From Bacteroidales bacterium (GTDB lineage Bacteria > Bacteroidota > Bacteroidia > Bacteroidales > UBA932), in the NCBI GenBank assembly GCA_017454265.1, contig JAFTDJ010000049.1, positions 62,001-126,000 of the forward strand: a stretch of DNA of 64,000 bases, given 5' to 3'. The position numbers were made by a program, and so were the translations under genes. Positions 8,756 to 16,490 of the stretch are shown piece after piece; within the stretch, counting starts at the first letter, position 1; every line of letters starts with the position of its first letter. The notes under the pieces are model-generated. The model worked only from the letters and a program-made list of their open reading frames with translations, did no database searches and was not told where the DNA came from.

Positions 8756-9763
8756 GTGGGCGGAAGCCTTGTAAAAGTTTATTACGACAATAACACCTAC
8801 ACAATAACAAAAGGCGCAGAGACAAACGGTACTTTTACGGTAAGCAAGAGTTCGGCTAAAGTAAATGATGTAATAACTCTAAGTGCGACTCCTGATGACG
8901 GCTATGCATTATCCGGATGGACAGTGACAGATTCTGAGTCTAATCCTGTAACCGTAGAAGGCAATTCCTTTAAAATGCCTGCAGGCAACGTAACCGTTCA
9001 GGCTACATTTGTTCTCGCTGCCTCATCCAAGACAATTACTATTTCTCCAGCAGCCAATGGAACGGTTACTACCAGTCCGGCGGGTACTGCATATCCCGGA
9101 GAGACCGTAACAATTACGGCAACGCCTGATTCGGGGTATATACTTTATTCTCTTGAGGCTAAGGATGAAGATGATGGGGATGTAGAGATAATGGAGAATA
9201 GTTTTACAATGCCTTCAAAAAATGTTACTGTTTCAGCAGTTTTTAAACAAGGTTATATACTATCCGCTGTTAAGTCAGGTAATAATGCGTACGCAACATA
9301 CTATGATATCACACAAAATTCTATTAGTTGGAAGGTGCCTGGAAATCAAAGTTTTGATGGATACTGGCAAATAGGCGGCCTAAAGAAAGCAAAAGGCACT
9401 GATCCATCAGTTACAGATACTAGATATATTTACAATTTTGGTGAAAATACTCTTAGCTTTAATGTGTCAAGCATTATTCTTTCTACCAATGGAGTTGATA
9501 ATAATAATTTGACTGTAAATAGTATATCTATCACTGCACATTCTTCTGCAGAAGATGCGGCTTCTGGCGATAATCCTGCGGTTACGTTTACGACGGAGGA
9601 CAATCTTTCGTTTACTGCAAATACAGATAAAGTTCTTACCTACACAAAAAATGGAGATGCCGATTGTTCTTCTAAGTTTCTGAGGATTGCAATCACTATG
9701 ACAAATACAACCACTTCAAATCATGGTATAAAGATAAAATCAATAACTATGGTGGAACCGTAA
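8756..9763 (+). CDS. C-terminal part of the frameshifted lipoprotein, with two bacterial-repeat domains
   Basis: This frame is open from the poly-G tract to 9763; the GTG given as its start is only the first possible initiator, and I think it is normally read as a continuation of the upstream lipoprotein. It contains two related repeats of about 70 residues (roughly 8795-9012 and 9033-9243). Each has a Gly-Tyr-x-Leu motif and ends in an SFxMPxxNVTVxAxF motif, as in the beta-rich bacterial repeat domains of surface proteins. The last ~170 residues are beta-rich and unassigned. The region is AT-richer than neighbouring genes. No signal peptide or good start is present, so independent expression is unlikely. 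Confidence 0.65.
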   Translation: MGGSLVKVYYDNNTYTITKGAETNGTFTVSKSSAKVNDVITLSATPDDGYALSGWTVTDSESNPVTVEGNSFKMPAGNVTVQATFVLAASSKTITISPAANGTVTTSPAGTAYPGETVTITATPDSGYILYSLEAKDEDDGDVEIMENSFTMPSKNVTVSAVFKQGYILSAVKSGNNAYATYYDITQNSISWKVPGNQSFDGYWQIGGLKKAKGTDPSVTDTRYIYNFGENTLSFNVSSIILSTNGVDNNNLTVNSISITAHSSAEDAASGDNPAVTFTTEDNLSFTANTDKVLTYTKNGDADCSSKFLRIAITMTNTTTSNHGIKIKSITMVEP

Positions 9764-9792
9764 AATAGAAACGGGATCGTACTATGTGAGTT

Positions 9793-9823
9793 GCAGCAAT
9801 CTCAGTCCTGGGGTTGCTGCTTT
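9793..9823 (+). terminator. Probable terminator after the lipoprotein gene
   Basis: A 7-bp perfect stem, GCAGCAA with TTGCTGC, around a 14-nt loop, followed by TTT. It lies about 30 nt after the stop. The U-tract is short, so efficiency is uncertain. Confidence 0.45.
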
Positions 9824-9887
9824 GCATAGAGTCTAAGTTAGGTCATAATCGCGTTTCCAAAGTAAGCATCGAACAAGTACTATTATT

Positions 9888-9989
9888 AGTTTGTGTCAGT
9901 GAGACGTGACTTTAATTCTCAGTATCGGCAAAGTACACTTTCTGCGCTCTACGGCAGAAAACGTACTTGACCCCCGGATGGGAAGTGGG
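9888..9989. repeat. Duplicated non-coding element, copy 1
   Basis: First of two copies spaced 199 bp apart in a 510-bp stretch without genes (9764-10273). The ~55-bp core from ATTCTCAGTATCGG to GGCAGAAAAC is identical to copy 2 except for one C/T change. It contains the inverted repeat TTTCTGC/GCAGAAA around 8 nt, a TGAGA/TCTCA pair upstream and a C5/G5 pair downstream, so three hairpins could form. No coding frame is conserved. I do not recognise it as a known RNA or insertion sequence. Confidence 0.75.
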
Positions 9990-10086
9990 GGTTAAGAACA
10001 CTTTTGGCCGCTAGAGGGCAATAATGCACTTTCTAAGTACTGGATTTGTCTCTCCACTTGTATGTATCCGGGCAATTACGACTAGA

Positions 10087-10191
10087 AGTTTGTGTCAGTG
10101 AGATGATGTAACTCTAATTCTCAGTATCGGCAAAGTACACTTTCTGCGTTCTACGGCAGAAAACATCCAAGGCCCCCGGAAGGGAAGTGGG
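10087..10191. repeat. Duplicated non-coding element, copy 2
   Basis: Second copy of the element. It starts with the same AGTTTGTGTCAGTGAGA, keeps the core and the TTTCTGC/GCAGAAA hairpin, and diverges after the hairpin except for CCCCCGGA and GGGAAGTGGG. Differences are concentrated in spacers rather than in stem arms. It ends about 30 nt before a strong promoter for the DUF3575 gene. Apart from the terminator, the two copies and this promoter I see nothing else in the gap. Confidence 0.75.
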
Positions 10192-10218
10192 ATTGCGCTC
10201 TTTTTGGGCAAGTAATAC

Positions 10219-10249
10219 TTGTAAAATATAAAATATGTAAATAAATTTG
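10219..10249 (+). promoter_or_regulatory. Promoter of the DUF3575-ZIP-ribokinase run
   Basis: TTG at 10219-10221, 20 nt, TAAATTTG at 10242-10249, followed by C. This is a full match to the TTG/TAnnTTTG(C) pattern and gives a leader of about 18 nt. Confidence 0.6.
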
Positions 10250-10273
10250 CAGGTAATAATTTATCGGCTACAT

Positions 10274-11338
10274 ATGAAAAACTATATCATATCACTGGCT
10301 TTATTGCTTCTGGCTTTTTCCCCCGCTTACGCGCAGGAGGGCTCTCACCCGGCCGATGCGGTAAAACGAGGCGGCTTTGGTGTTTCTATACGCACAAATC
10401 TGGCTTGGGACGCAGCTGCGGAGCCTAACCTGGGTCTTGAGTTCGCAGTGGGAAACCATTGGAGCATTGGAGCCAACGCGGGCTTCAAATCCTGGCCGCG
10501 CTGGCTGTTCTGGGACAACGACAACGGAACCGATTCCCGGCACTGGCGCAACTTCGCCGTGGTCCCGGAGCTGCGTTTTTATAGCGATGAGGTTTTCAAA
10601 GGCTTCTTCGCCGGGGCCGACCTTATATACACGCACTTTAACGTAGGCAATGTGACTTTTCCGTTCAACCTTTATCCTGTAACGCAGAATTACCGCGTCC
10701 AGGGCGATTTCTGGGGCGGCGGCCTTTTCGCCGGCTATGCCTGGTGGCCGTGGCAGCACTGGCGCCTGGAGGTCGAAGCCGGCATCGTCGCCGGCCTGGC
10801 CGCCTATGACCGTTACGAGTGTGAACACTGCGGCTCCCAACTGGCTTCTGAACGCAAGCCGGCATTGGTCCCCAAAATCGGTGTGAACGTGGCTTATAAT
10901 CCCGTTGCAAGGGACAAGCGCAAACCTCGCAACAAAGTTGAGGAACCTGTTCTGGAAATGGCGGCGCCCGAAGTCTTTGCCGTGCAACTGAAAGAGGCCC
11001 CGGACTCAGCTGCCGGAATACTCGGCAGCCAGGTGCTGAACCTGATCAAGGCCCAACGCTACCACGATGCCCTGCGTGCCATCCGTGCAGATGAAACCGT
11101 GCTGGAGCGTATCAGGACAGACGCCGAAGCTTTGAATGCCTACGGTATCACTTTGTATTTTACCGCACTGGACAACAAGGACCGGTCGCAGGAACAAGAC
11201 GCGATCGGCCTGCTGAAAGAAGCCGCCCGTATGGGTTCCGGGGCTGCGGCGCAGAACCTCAAGGAGATTGACGTTTACGGCCCTGCCCGCAAGGAGTACG
11301 AAGCCTGGCAGGAAATAATGAAACTGAGACAAAAGTAA
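10274..11338 (+). CDS. DUF3575-type outer membrane protein with C-terminal helical repeat region
   Basis: A 354-residue exported protein. Residues 1-20 are a signal peptide ending in AYA-Q. Residues 30-215 form an aromatic-rich region typical of DUF3575: TNLAWDAAAEPNLGLEF near the start, then alternating WSIGANAG, FRF-like and GYAWWPWQHWRLE strands. Family members are small outer-membrane barrels, often near fimbrial or surface genes. Residues ~240-354 are helical with Ala-rich tetratricopeptide-like character. I start at the ATG 24 nt after the -7 box; nine further codons upstream are open but overlap the promoter. It is the first gene of a plus-strand run. Confidence 0.75.
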   Translation: MKNYIISLALLLLAFSPAYAQEGSHPADAVKRGGFGVSIRTNLAWDAAAEPNLGLEFAVGNHWSIGANAGFKSWPRWLFWDNDNGTDSRHWRNFAVVPELRFYSDEVFKGFFAGADLIYTHFNVGNVTFPFNLYPVTQNYRVQGDFWGGGLFAGYAWWPWQHWRLEVEAGIVAGLAAYDRYECEHCGSQLASERKPALVPKIGVNVAYNPVARDKRKPRNKVEEPVLEMAAPEVFAVQLKEAPDSAAGILGSQVLNLIKAQRYHDALRAIRADETVLERIRTDAEALNAYGITLYFTALDNKDRSQEQDAIGLLKEAARMGSGAAAQNLKEIDVYGPARKEYEAWQEIMKLRQK

Positions 11339-11345
11339 TACCCCC

Positions 11346-12032
11346 ATGAAACGCATTATTGTTATTCTCGCAACTGCTGCAACCCTTGCAAGTTGTTTTG
11401 TAAATGTCAACTTCGTCCGCGGAAACGGCGTTGCCGCGAGCAAGGCGTATGACGTGGCTCCCTTTACCGAAATTGTCCTCAGCGGCTCCGAAGACATCGT
11501 TTACCGTCAGGGCGGGCAGGTTTCCGTTATTCTGTACACCGACGAAAACCTGATTGAGTACTACGAAATCGAGTCCCTGGACGGCTGTCTTTACGTAAAA
11601 TATCAGGCCGGCGTGTCCCTGAGCCCCAAGACGGAGTCAAGGGTGGAGGTCGTGGCCCCCGACATGAACGCGCTGAGGGTACAAGGCAGCGGGGATATCA
11701 AGGTGCTCGGCCCTGTCAAATCTGAGGGGGAGATGGCGCTCTCTGTGTCCGGCTCCGGTGATATTTCTGCAGACGCCATAGATGCAGCATCTTTCCGCGC
11801 AAAAGTTAGCGGTAGCGGCGACATAGAAGTGGATGCGCTCACATGTGGCGGCGCATCCCTCTCCGTGAACGGCAGCGGCGACATAGACATCACTTGCAGG
11901 GGCGCCGGGGATATAGAAGCCAGGGTAAACGGCAGCGGAGATATCACCCTGCGCGGCACGGCCCGTTCGCTGAACAGCAAGGTTAGCGGCAGCGGCGACG
12001 TAAACAGCGGAGGCCTGCAGCTTGTTCCCTAG
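11346..12032 (+). CDS. GIN-domain (DUF2807) lipoprotein
   Basis: A 228-residue lipoprotein with lipobox LASC at Cys17. The body is a GIN domain, which forms a right-handed beta-helix: the motif G-S-G-D-I/V recurs about every 17-25 residues (QGSGDI, SGSGDI twice, NGSGDI twice, SGSGDV). The family is common in Bacteroidota envelopes and has no established activity. It starts 7 nt after the DUF3575 gene, so the two are probably co-transcribed. The DNA repeats encoding the motif are near-identical and could recombine. Confidence 0.9.
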   Translation: MKRIIVILATAATLASCFVNVNFVRGNGVAASKAYDVAPFTEIVLSGSEDIVYRQGGQVSVILYTDENLIEYYEIESLDGCLYVKYQAGVSLSPKTESRVEVVAPDMNALRVQGSGDIKVLGPVKSEGEMALSVSGSGDISADAIDAASFRAKVSGSGDIEVDALTCGGASLSVNGSGDIDITCRGAGDIEARVNGSGDITLRGTARSLNSKVSGSGDVNSGGLQLVP

Positions 12033-12044
12033 CCTGCCGCTTTT

Positions 12045-12809
12045 ATGAATGCACAAGGGATAGTAACAGCACTCCTGATTCCTTTCGCAGGCACGGCTCT
12101 CGGTGCCGCCTGCGTTTTCTTTATGAGGGACGAGATCCCCCAGAGGGCGCAAAAGGCCCTGCTGGGCTTTGCCTCCGGCGTAATGGTCGCCGCCTCCGTG
12201 TGGTCTCTTCTTATACCGTCTATGGAAATGGGGGAGGGTAATGTATGGCCGGCGACCATAGGCTTGATGGCCGGTTTTGCCTTTTTGCTGCTGATAGATT
12301 ACATAACGCCTCATATTCATCCCTCAGGGCAGGCCGAAGGTCCACAGAGCCGCCTTTCAAAAACCGCAAAACTGGCCCTGGCTGTTACGATTCATAATTT
12401 CCCGGAAGGCATGGCTGTAGGCGTGGCCATAGCCGGGGCGATGGCTTCCGGCCTGGGCGCGGCAGGTGCCCTGGCTTTGTCTGTAGGTATCGCGATTCAG
12501 AACATACCGGAGGGGGCGATTATCTCAATGCCTCTTCGTGCTGCAGGCAACAGCCGCCTGAAGGCGTTTGTAATCGGCACGCTCAGCGGAGCCGTTGAAC
12601 CTGCAGGCGCCCTGCTGGTACTGCTTCTGGCATCCGTGGTGACTCCGTTGATGCCATATCTGCTGTCGTTCGCGGCAGGAGCAATGCTTTATGTAGTTAT
12701 CGAGGAACTCGTGCCCGAAACGGCCCGGGGGCAGCATTCGAACCTCGGTACCGTCGGCTTCGCCCTTGGCTTTGCGTTGATGATGGTGCTGGACGTAATG
12801 ATGGGATAG
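12045..12809 (+). CDS. ZIP-family divalent metal transporter
   Basis: A 254-residue membrane protein with eight predicted helices and the two ZIP metal-site motifs: HNFPEG at 117-122 and QNIPEG at 152-157. It is close to the bacterial ZupT/GufA type that imports zinc and other divalent cations. There is no cytoplasmic His-rich loop beyond a short HIHPSG near 90. It begins 12 nt after the GIN lipoprotein gene. Metal preference cannot be inferred. Confidence 0.9.
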   Translation: MNAQGIVTALLIPFAGTALGAACVFFMRDEIPQRAQKALLGFASGVMVAASVWSLLIPSMEMGEGNVWPATIGLMAGFAFLLLIDYITPHIHPSGQAEGPQSRLSKTAKLALAVTIHNFPEGMAVGVAIAGAMASGLGAAGALALSVGIAIQNIPEGAIISMPLRAAGNSRLKAFVIGTLSGAVEPAGALLVLLLASVVTPLMPYLLSFAAGAMLYVVIEELVPETARGQHSNLGTVGFALGFALMMVLDVMMG

Positions 12810-12835
12810 AAAACACTGATAACAACTGATGACCA

Positions 12836-13738
12836 ATGAAAAAAATTATCGTAGTAGGCAGTTCGAACGTGGATCTCACAGCAAAGGTGAAATCTTTGCC
12901 GCGACCGGGCGAAACCATAGGCGGAGCCACGCTCCTGCGGGCCAACGGCGGTAAAGGCGCCAACCAGGCCGTGGCCGCTGCCCGTCTTGGCGCCGACGTG
13001 CTCCTCCTTACTTGTCTTGGCGACGATGCCAACGGCAGGATGCTTGCGGCCGAGTTCAATAAGGAGGGTATAAATACCTCGGGCCTCAAGTTCTCTGCGA
13101 CTCCTACCGGGACTGCTTTGATCTTCGTAGATGAAAATGCAGAAAACTGCATAGCGGTTGCTCCGGGCTCAAACGACGACCTGCTTCCGGAAGACCTGGA
13201 TGCTGTGACGGAGTATATGAAGAAGGCGTCGTTCCTTCTCATACAGCTTGAAATACCCATGCCTACAGTGGAGCGTGCTGCCGCAAAAGCTGATTCTCTC
13301 GGCTTGAAGGTGATTTTGAACCCGGCTCCTATGAAGCCGGTCTCCGATGAACTTCTTTCGCATGTGTGGCTGATTACCCCCAACGAGACGGAAGCGGAGA
13401 GGCTCACAGGAATAACTATACAATCAGAAGCCGACGCTCGCCTTGCTGCCGGGGCTCTCTTTGCCCAAGGCGTGGAGAACGTTATTGTCACTATGGGCGG
13501 AAGCGGCTCCCTGGTGTGCACGCTAGATAAGGTGGAATTCGTGCCTGCACGCAACGTGAAGGCCGTTGATACCACCGGTGCCGGAGACGTTTACAACGGG
13601 GCGCTCGTGGCCGCCCTTGCAGACGGGAAAGACCTGTTCGCCGCCGCCCGCCAGGCAACGCTTGCCGCTTCTGTATCCGTGACCCGTATGGGAGCCCAGA
13701 CATCTGCACCATACAAAGAGGAAATTGAAAATCTTTAA
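12836..13738 (+). CDS. rbsK: Ribokinase
   Basis: A 300-residue PfkB-family sugar kinase of standard ribokinase length. The N-terminal signature GSSNVDL (8-14) is followed by NGGKGANQAVAAARLG (37-52), and the ATP/anion-hole motif DTTGAGD is at 245-251 with catalytic Asp251. It phosphorylates D-ribose to ribose 5-phosphate. It sits directly upstream of a GRP-type sugar transporter and a nucleoside hydrolase, which fits uptake or release of ribose followed by phosphorylation. Confidence 0.93.
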   Translation: MKKIIVVGSSNVDLTAKVKSLPRPGETIGGATLLRANGGKGANQAVAAARLGADVLLLTCLGDDANGRMLAAEFNKEGINTSGLKFSATPTGTALIFVDENAENCIAVAPGSNDDLLPEDLDAVTEYMKKASFLLIQLEIPMPTVERAAAKADSLGLKVILNPAPMKPVSDELLSHVWLITPNETEAERLTGITIQSEADARLAAGALFAQGVENVIVTMGGSGSLVCTLDKVEFVPARNVKAVDTTGAGDVYNGALVAALADGKDLFAAARQATLAASVSVTRMGAQTSAPYKEEIENL

Positions 13739-13750
13739 ATCTTAATAACT

Positions 13751-14773
13751 ATGTTTATCGTCAACAGTTATTCCCTCGCAGTTGTACTGTGTTTTGTGAT
13801 TATGCTCTGCTGGGGTTCCTGGGGCAACACTCAAAAACTTGCCGCCAAGAGCTGGCGTTACGAGCTTTTCTACTGGGACTATGTACTCGGAATGGTTCTC
13901 TTCGCCCTTTTGCTTGCATTCACTGCAGGCAGCATCGGCAGCCAGGGCCGTCCTTTCCTTGAAGACCTCCGGCAGGCCTCCACGGAGAGCATCCTCTGGA
14001 TATTGCTTGGCGGCGTCATTTTCAACGCTTCCAACATCCTCCTGTCGGCTTCCACCTCCATTGCAGGCATGTCTGTTGCGTTCCCCCTCGGCGTGGGAAT
14101 CGCGCTTGTGCTCGGTGTTGTAAACAACTATCGCGTTGCCGTACAGCAGGGGTCCAAGACAGGAGACGTGGTACTGCTCGCGGCAGGTGTAGCTCTTGTA
14201 GTGTGCGCCATAGTCTTTAACGGTATCGCTGCTGGCCGCAAGGGAGAAAGCAGTGTCTCCAAGGCCGACCAGCGCAAGGGAGTCGTGCTTGCACTCATCG
14301 CCGGCGTGGTGATGTCTTTCTTCTCCTCCTTCGTGATGCGCGCAATGGATACCACCAACTTCGTGACTCCGGCGGCCGGCAAGGTGACTCCCTACACCGC
14401 CATTGTGATTTTCACTGTCGGAGTGCTTCTCAGCAACTTTATTTTCAATACCATAGTGATGCGCAAACCCTTCGTGGGCGAGCCCGTGAGCTATAGCCAG
14501 TACTTTAGGGGCGACTTCAAGACCCACCTCGTAGGTATGCTGGGCGGTTGTATCTGGTGCCTGGGCACTGCGCTCAGTTACATCACTGCAGAGAAGGCCG
14601 GACCCGCAGTTTCTTATGCTCTGGGCCAGGGCGCTCCTATGGTGGCGGCAATATGGGGCGTATTCATCTGGAAGGAGTTCAAAGGATCCAAAAAAGGCAC
14701 CTACGGCCTGCTCGCGGCCATGTTCTGCTTCTTCGTGGCGGGTCTTGCACTTATAGTGGCGGCAGGCAAATGA
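13751..14773 (+). CDS. GRP/RhaT-type sugar permease, probable ribose importer
   Basis: A 340-residue protein with ten predicted helices in the drug/metabolite transporter superfamily. The first helix carries CWGSWGNTQK, and the middle has an ASTSIAGMSVAFPLGVGIALVLG segment, both typical of the glucose/ribose uptake and rhamnose-proton symport families. It lies 12 nt after rbsK and overlaps the nucleoside hydrolase start as ATGA. The neighbours argue for ribose, although glucose or another sugar remains possible. Confidence 0.8.
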   Translation: MFIVNSYSLAVVLCFVIMLCWGSWGNTQKLAAKSWRYELFYWDYVLGMVLFALLLAFTAGSIGSQGRPFLEDLRQASTESILWILLGGVIFNASNILLSASTSIAGMSVAFPLGVGIALVLGVVNNYRVAVQQGSKTGDVVLLAAGVALVVCAIVFNGIAAGRKGESSVSKADQRKGVVLALIAGVVMSFFSSFVMRAMDTTNFVTPAAGKVTPYTAIVIFTVGVLLSNFIFNTIVMRKPFVGEPVSYSQYFRGDFKTHLVGMLGGCIWCLGTALSYITAEKAGPAVSYALGQGAPMVAAIWGVFIWKEFKGSKKGTYGLLAAMFCFFVAGLALIVAAGK

Positions 14774-15753
14774 TACGCCGCCTGTTTCCCGCGGCGCTGG
14801 CTTTCCTGGCCTTGTGCTGCTGCGCGCCGCCTGCCGTAAAGGACGCTCCGGTGAAGATGATCATAGAGACCGATATGGGCAACGACATCGACGACGCCCT
14901 CGCGCTTGCTGTGGCCTTGCGCGCCGTAGATGAAGGGAAGGTGGAACTGCTTGCGGTAGGATGTCATAAGAATTGTCCCACTGCGGCTGCTTACACCGAT
15001 GCAGTCTGTACCTGGTACGGGCATCCGGAGGTTCCGGTCGCAATGAGCGTTACACCCGTGCAGGAATTCAGCGACTATGTGGATTACACGGCAAAGGTGG
15101 AGGATTTCGAGACCACGGCACAGGAGTATCCCGAGCCCGTTGCGCTCTACCGCAGGATCCTTGCTTCGCAACCGGACGGGAGCGTGGCCTTCGTGAGCCT
15201 TGGCTTCGGCACCACGCTTGCCCAGCTGCTGGAGAGCGGCCCCGACGGATATTCGGAGCTGAACGGGAAGGAACTCGTAGCCCGCAAGACACGCGGCCTG
15301 AGTGTGATGGCCGGCAGTTACGGAGAGAAGAAGCGCGCCGAGTACAATGTGGTGAACGACATTCCGGCCATGAAGAAGGTCTTCGAATTGTGGCCTACGG
15401 CTATCTGGCAGAATCCGTTCGAGATAGGCAAGCAGGTTATGTATCCCGGCCGCCTTATAGAAGAGAATCTTGGCTACGACCGGCCGAATCCCGTGGCTGA
15501 GGGATACATAGCCTACAAAACAATGCCTTACGACCGGCCCAGTTGGGATGTTTTGAGCGTGCTTTACGTTCTGTATCCTGAGCTTTTTACAGAGAGCGTT
15601 CCGGGCGCTGTCTCTGTTGACGAAGAGGGCTATACCTGGTTTACTCCCGATCCTTCCGGCCATCATATAGTACTCAGCGCCACGCTGGACCAGCCTCAGG
15701 CGCTGATGGCAGCGGAGCAGGAGATGACATTCAGAAATGATGCGGATTTGTAA
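14770..15753 (+). CDS. Inosine/uridine-preferring nucleoside hydrolase, lipoprotein
   Basis: A 327-residue protein with a lipoprotein-type signal (FLALC and a Cys run at 15-18), so it should work outside the cytoplasm. The calcium-binding motif of nucleoside hydrolases appears as ETDMGNDIDDALAL at 33-46, a variant of DTDxGxDDAxA. The family splits purine and pyrimidine nucleosides to base and ribose. An exported form beside a ribose-type permease and ribokinase suggests periplasmic release of ribose followed by import. The chosen ATG overlaps the permease stop; the longer open frame upstream lies inside the permease gene. Loss of some Asp residues elsewhere cannot be excluded. Confidence 0.82.
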   Translation: MIRRLFPAALAFLALCCCAPPAVKDAPVKMIIETDMGNDIDDALALAVALRAVDEGKVELLAVGCHKNCPTAAAYTDAVCTWYGHPEVPVAMSVTPVQEFSDYVDYTAKVEDFETTAQEYPEPVALYRRILASQPDGSVAFVSLGFGTTLAQLLESGPDGYSELNGKELVARKTRGLSVMAGSYGEKKRAEYNVVNDIPAMKKVFELWPTAIWQNPFEIGKQVMYPGRLIEENLGYDRPNPVAEGYIAYKTMPYDRPSWDVLSVLYVLYPELFTESVPGAVSVDEEGYTWFTPDPSGHHIVLSATLDQPQALMAAEQEMTFRNDADL

Positions 15754-15767
15754 AAGTCCGCATTATT
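15736..15767 (+). terminator. Hairpin terminator overlapping the nucleoside hydrolase stop
   Basis: An 11-bp stem with one G-U pair (AATGATGCGGA with TCCGCATTATT) around a 10-nt loop that contains the stop codon. An AT-rich stretch follows without a perfect T-run. It separates the ribose run from the hyp locus. Confidence 0.5.
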
Positions 15768-15800
15768 GTTTATATTGCAAAGATTTATAACACTAAGACT

Positions 15801-16475
15801 ATGGACGGGGTTCGAGTAATCGAAATCAAGAAAAGCATATTTGCAGACAATAACGAGGATGCGGATGCCCTGCGCAGCGAACTGAAGCGGCGGGGAACTT
15901 ATCTGCTGAATCTCATGTCTTCTCCGGGAAGCGGAAAGACTACCACCCTCATCAAAACCATCAATCTGATCAAAGACAAGATTCGCATTTCGGTGATGGA
16001 GGCCGACATCGACAGCGATGTGGACGCCTTGAAGATTAAGGAGGCTACAGGAATCGATTCCATACAGCTTCATACGGGAGGAATGTGCCATCTGGATGCG
16101 GAAATGACCCGCCAGGGCTTGGATAACCTTCCGCTCGAGGGCGTGGACCTGGTGATTCTGGAGAACGTCGGCAATCTTGTGTGCCCCGCTGAATTCGACA
16201 CCGGCGCCGTACGCAACGCTATGATACTGAGTGTGCCCGAAGGTCACGACAAGCCCCTGAAATACCCCCTTATGTTCTCTGTCTGCGACCTTGTAATCGT
16301 AAACAAGATTGACGTGATGCCGTATTTCGACTTTGATATGGCGAAGTGCGAAGAGTATGTGCATATGCGCAACCCCAAAGCCCGCATCATTCCCATCTGT
16401 GCAAAGACGGGGGAGGGTGTGGAGAAAGTGGCCGGCTGGCTCCTGGAAGAAGTTAATAATTGGAAAAACAAATAA
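15801..16475 (+). CDS. hypB: Nickel-incorporation GTPase HypB
   Basis: A 224-residue SIMIBI GTPase. The P-loop SPGSGKTT is at 41-48, the metal-binding pair Cys96-His97 occurs in GGMCHLDAE, and a NKID base-recognition motif lies near 173. HypB delivers nickel to [NiFe]-hydrogenase with HypA. The N-terminal His-rich nickel store and the CxxCGC site of some HypB proteins are missing. It is followed by a large oxidoreductase and hypA with gaps of 15 nt and a 1-nt overlap. No hydrogenase structural gene, hypC, hypD, hypE or hypF lies in the window. Confidence 0.93.
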   Translation: MDGVRVIEIKKSIFADNNEDADALRSELKRRGTYLLNLMSSPGSGKTTTLIKTINLIKDKIRISVMEADIDSDVDALKIKEATGIDSIQLHTGGMCHLDAEMTRQGLDNLPLEGVDLVILENVGNLVCPAEFDTGAVRNAMILSVPEGHDKPLKYPLMFSVCDLVIVNKIDVMPYFDFDMAKCEEYVHMRNPKARIIPICAKTGEGVEKVAGWLLEEVNNWKNK

Positions 16476-16490
16476 TCGAACAACGCAGTT

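Noticed and set aside
8756..9763. The C-terminal lipoprotein fragment as an independent gene starting at GTG.
   Set aside because: No signal peptide, promoter or suitable start is present, and restoring the frame at the poly-G tract gives one continuous protein.
9764..10273. A riboswitch controlling the DUF3575 gene.
   Set aside because: The good promoter at 10219-10249 lies downstream of both hairpin elements, leaving a leader of only about 18 nt, too short for an aptamer.
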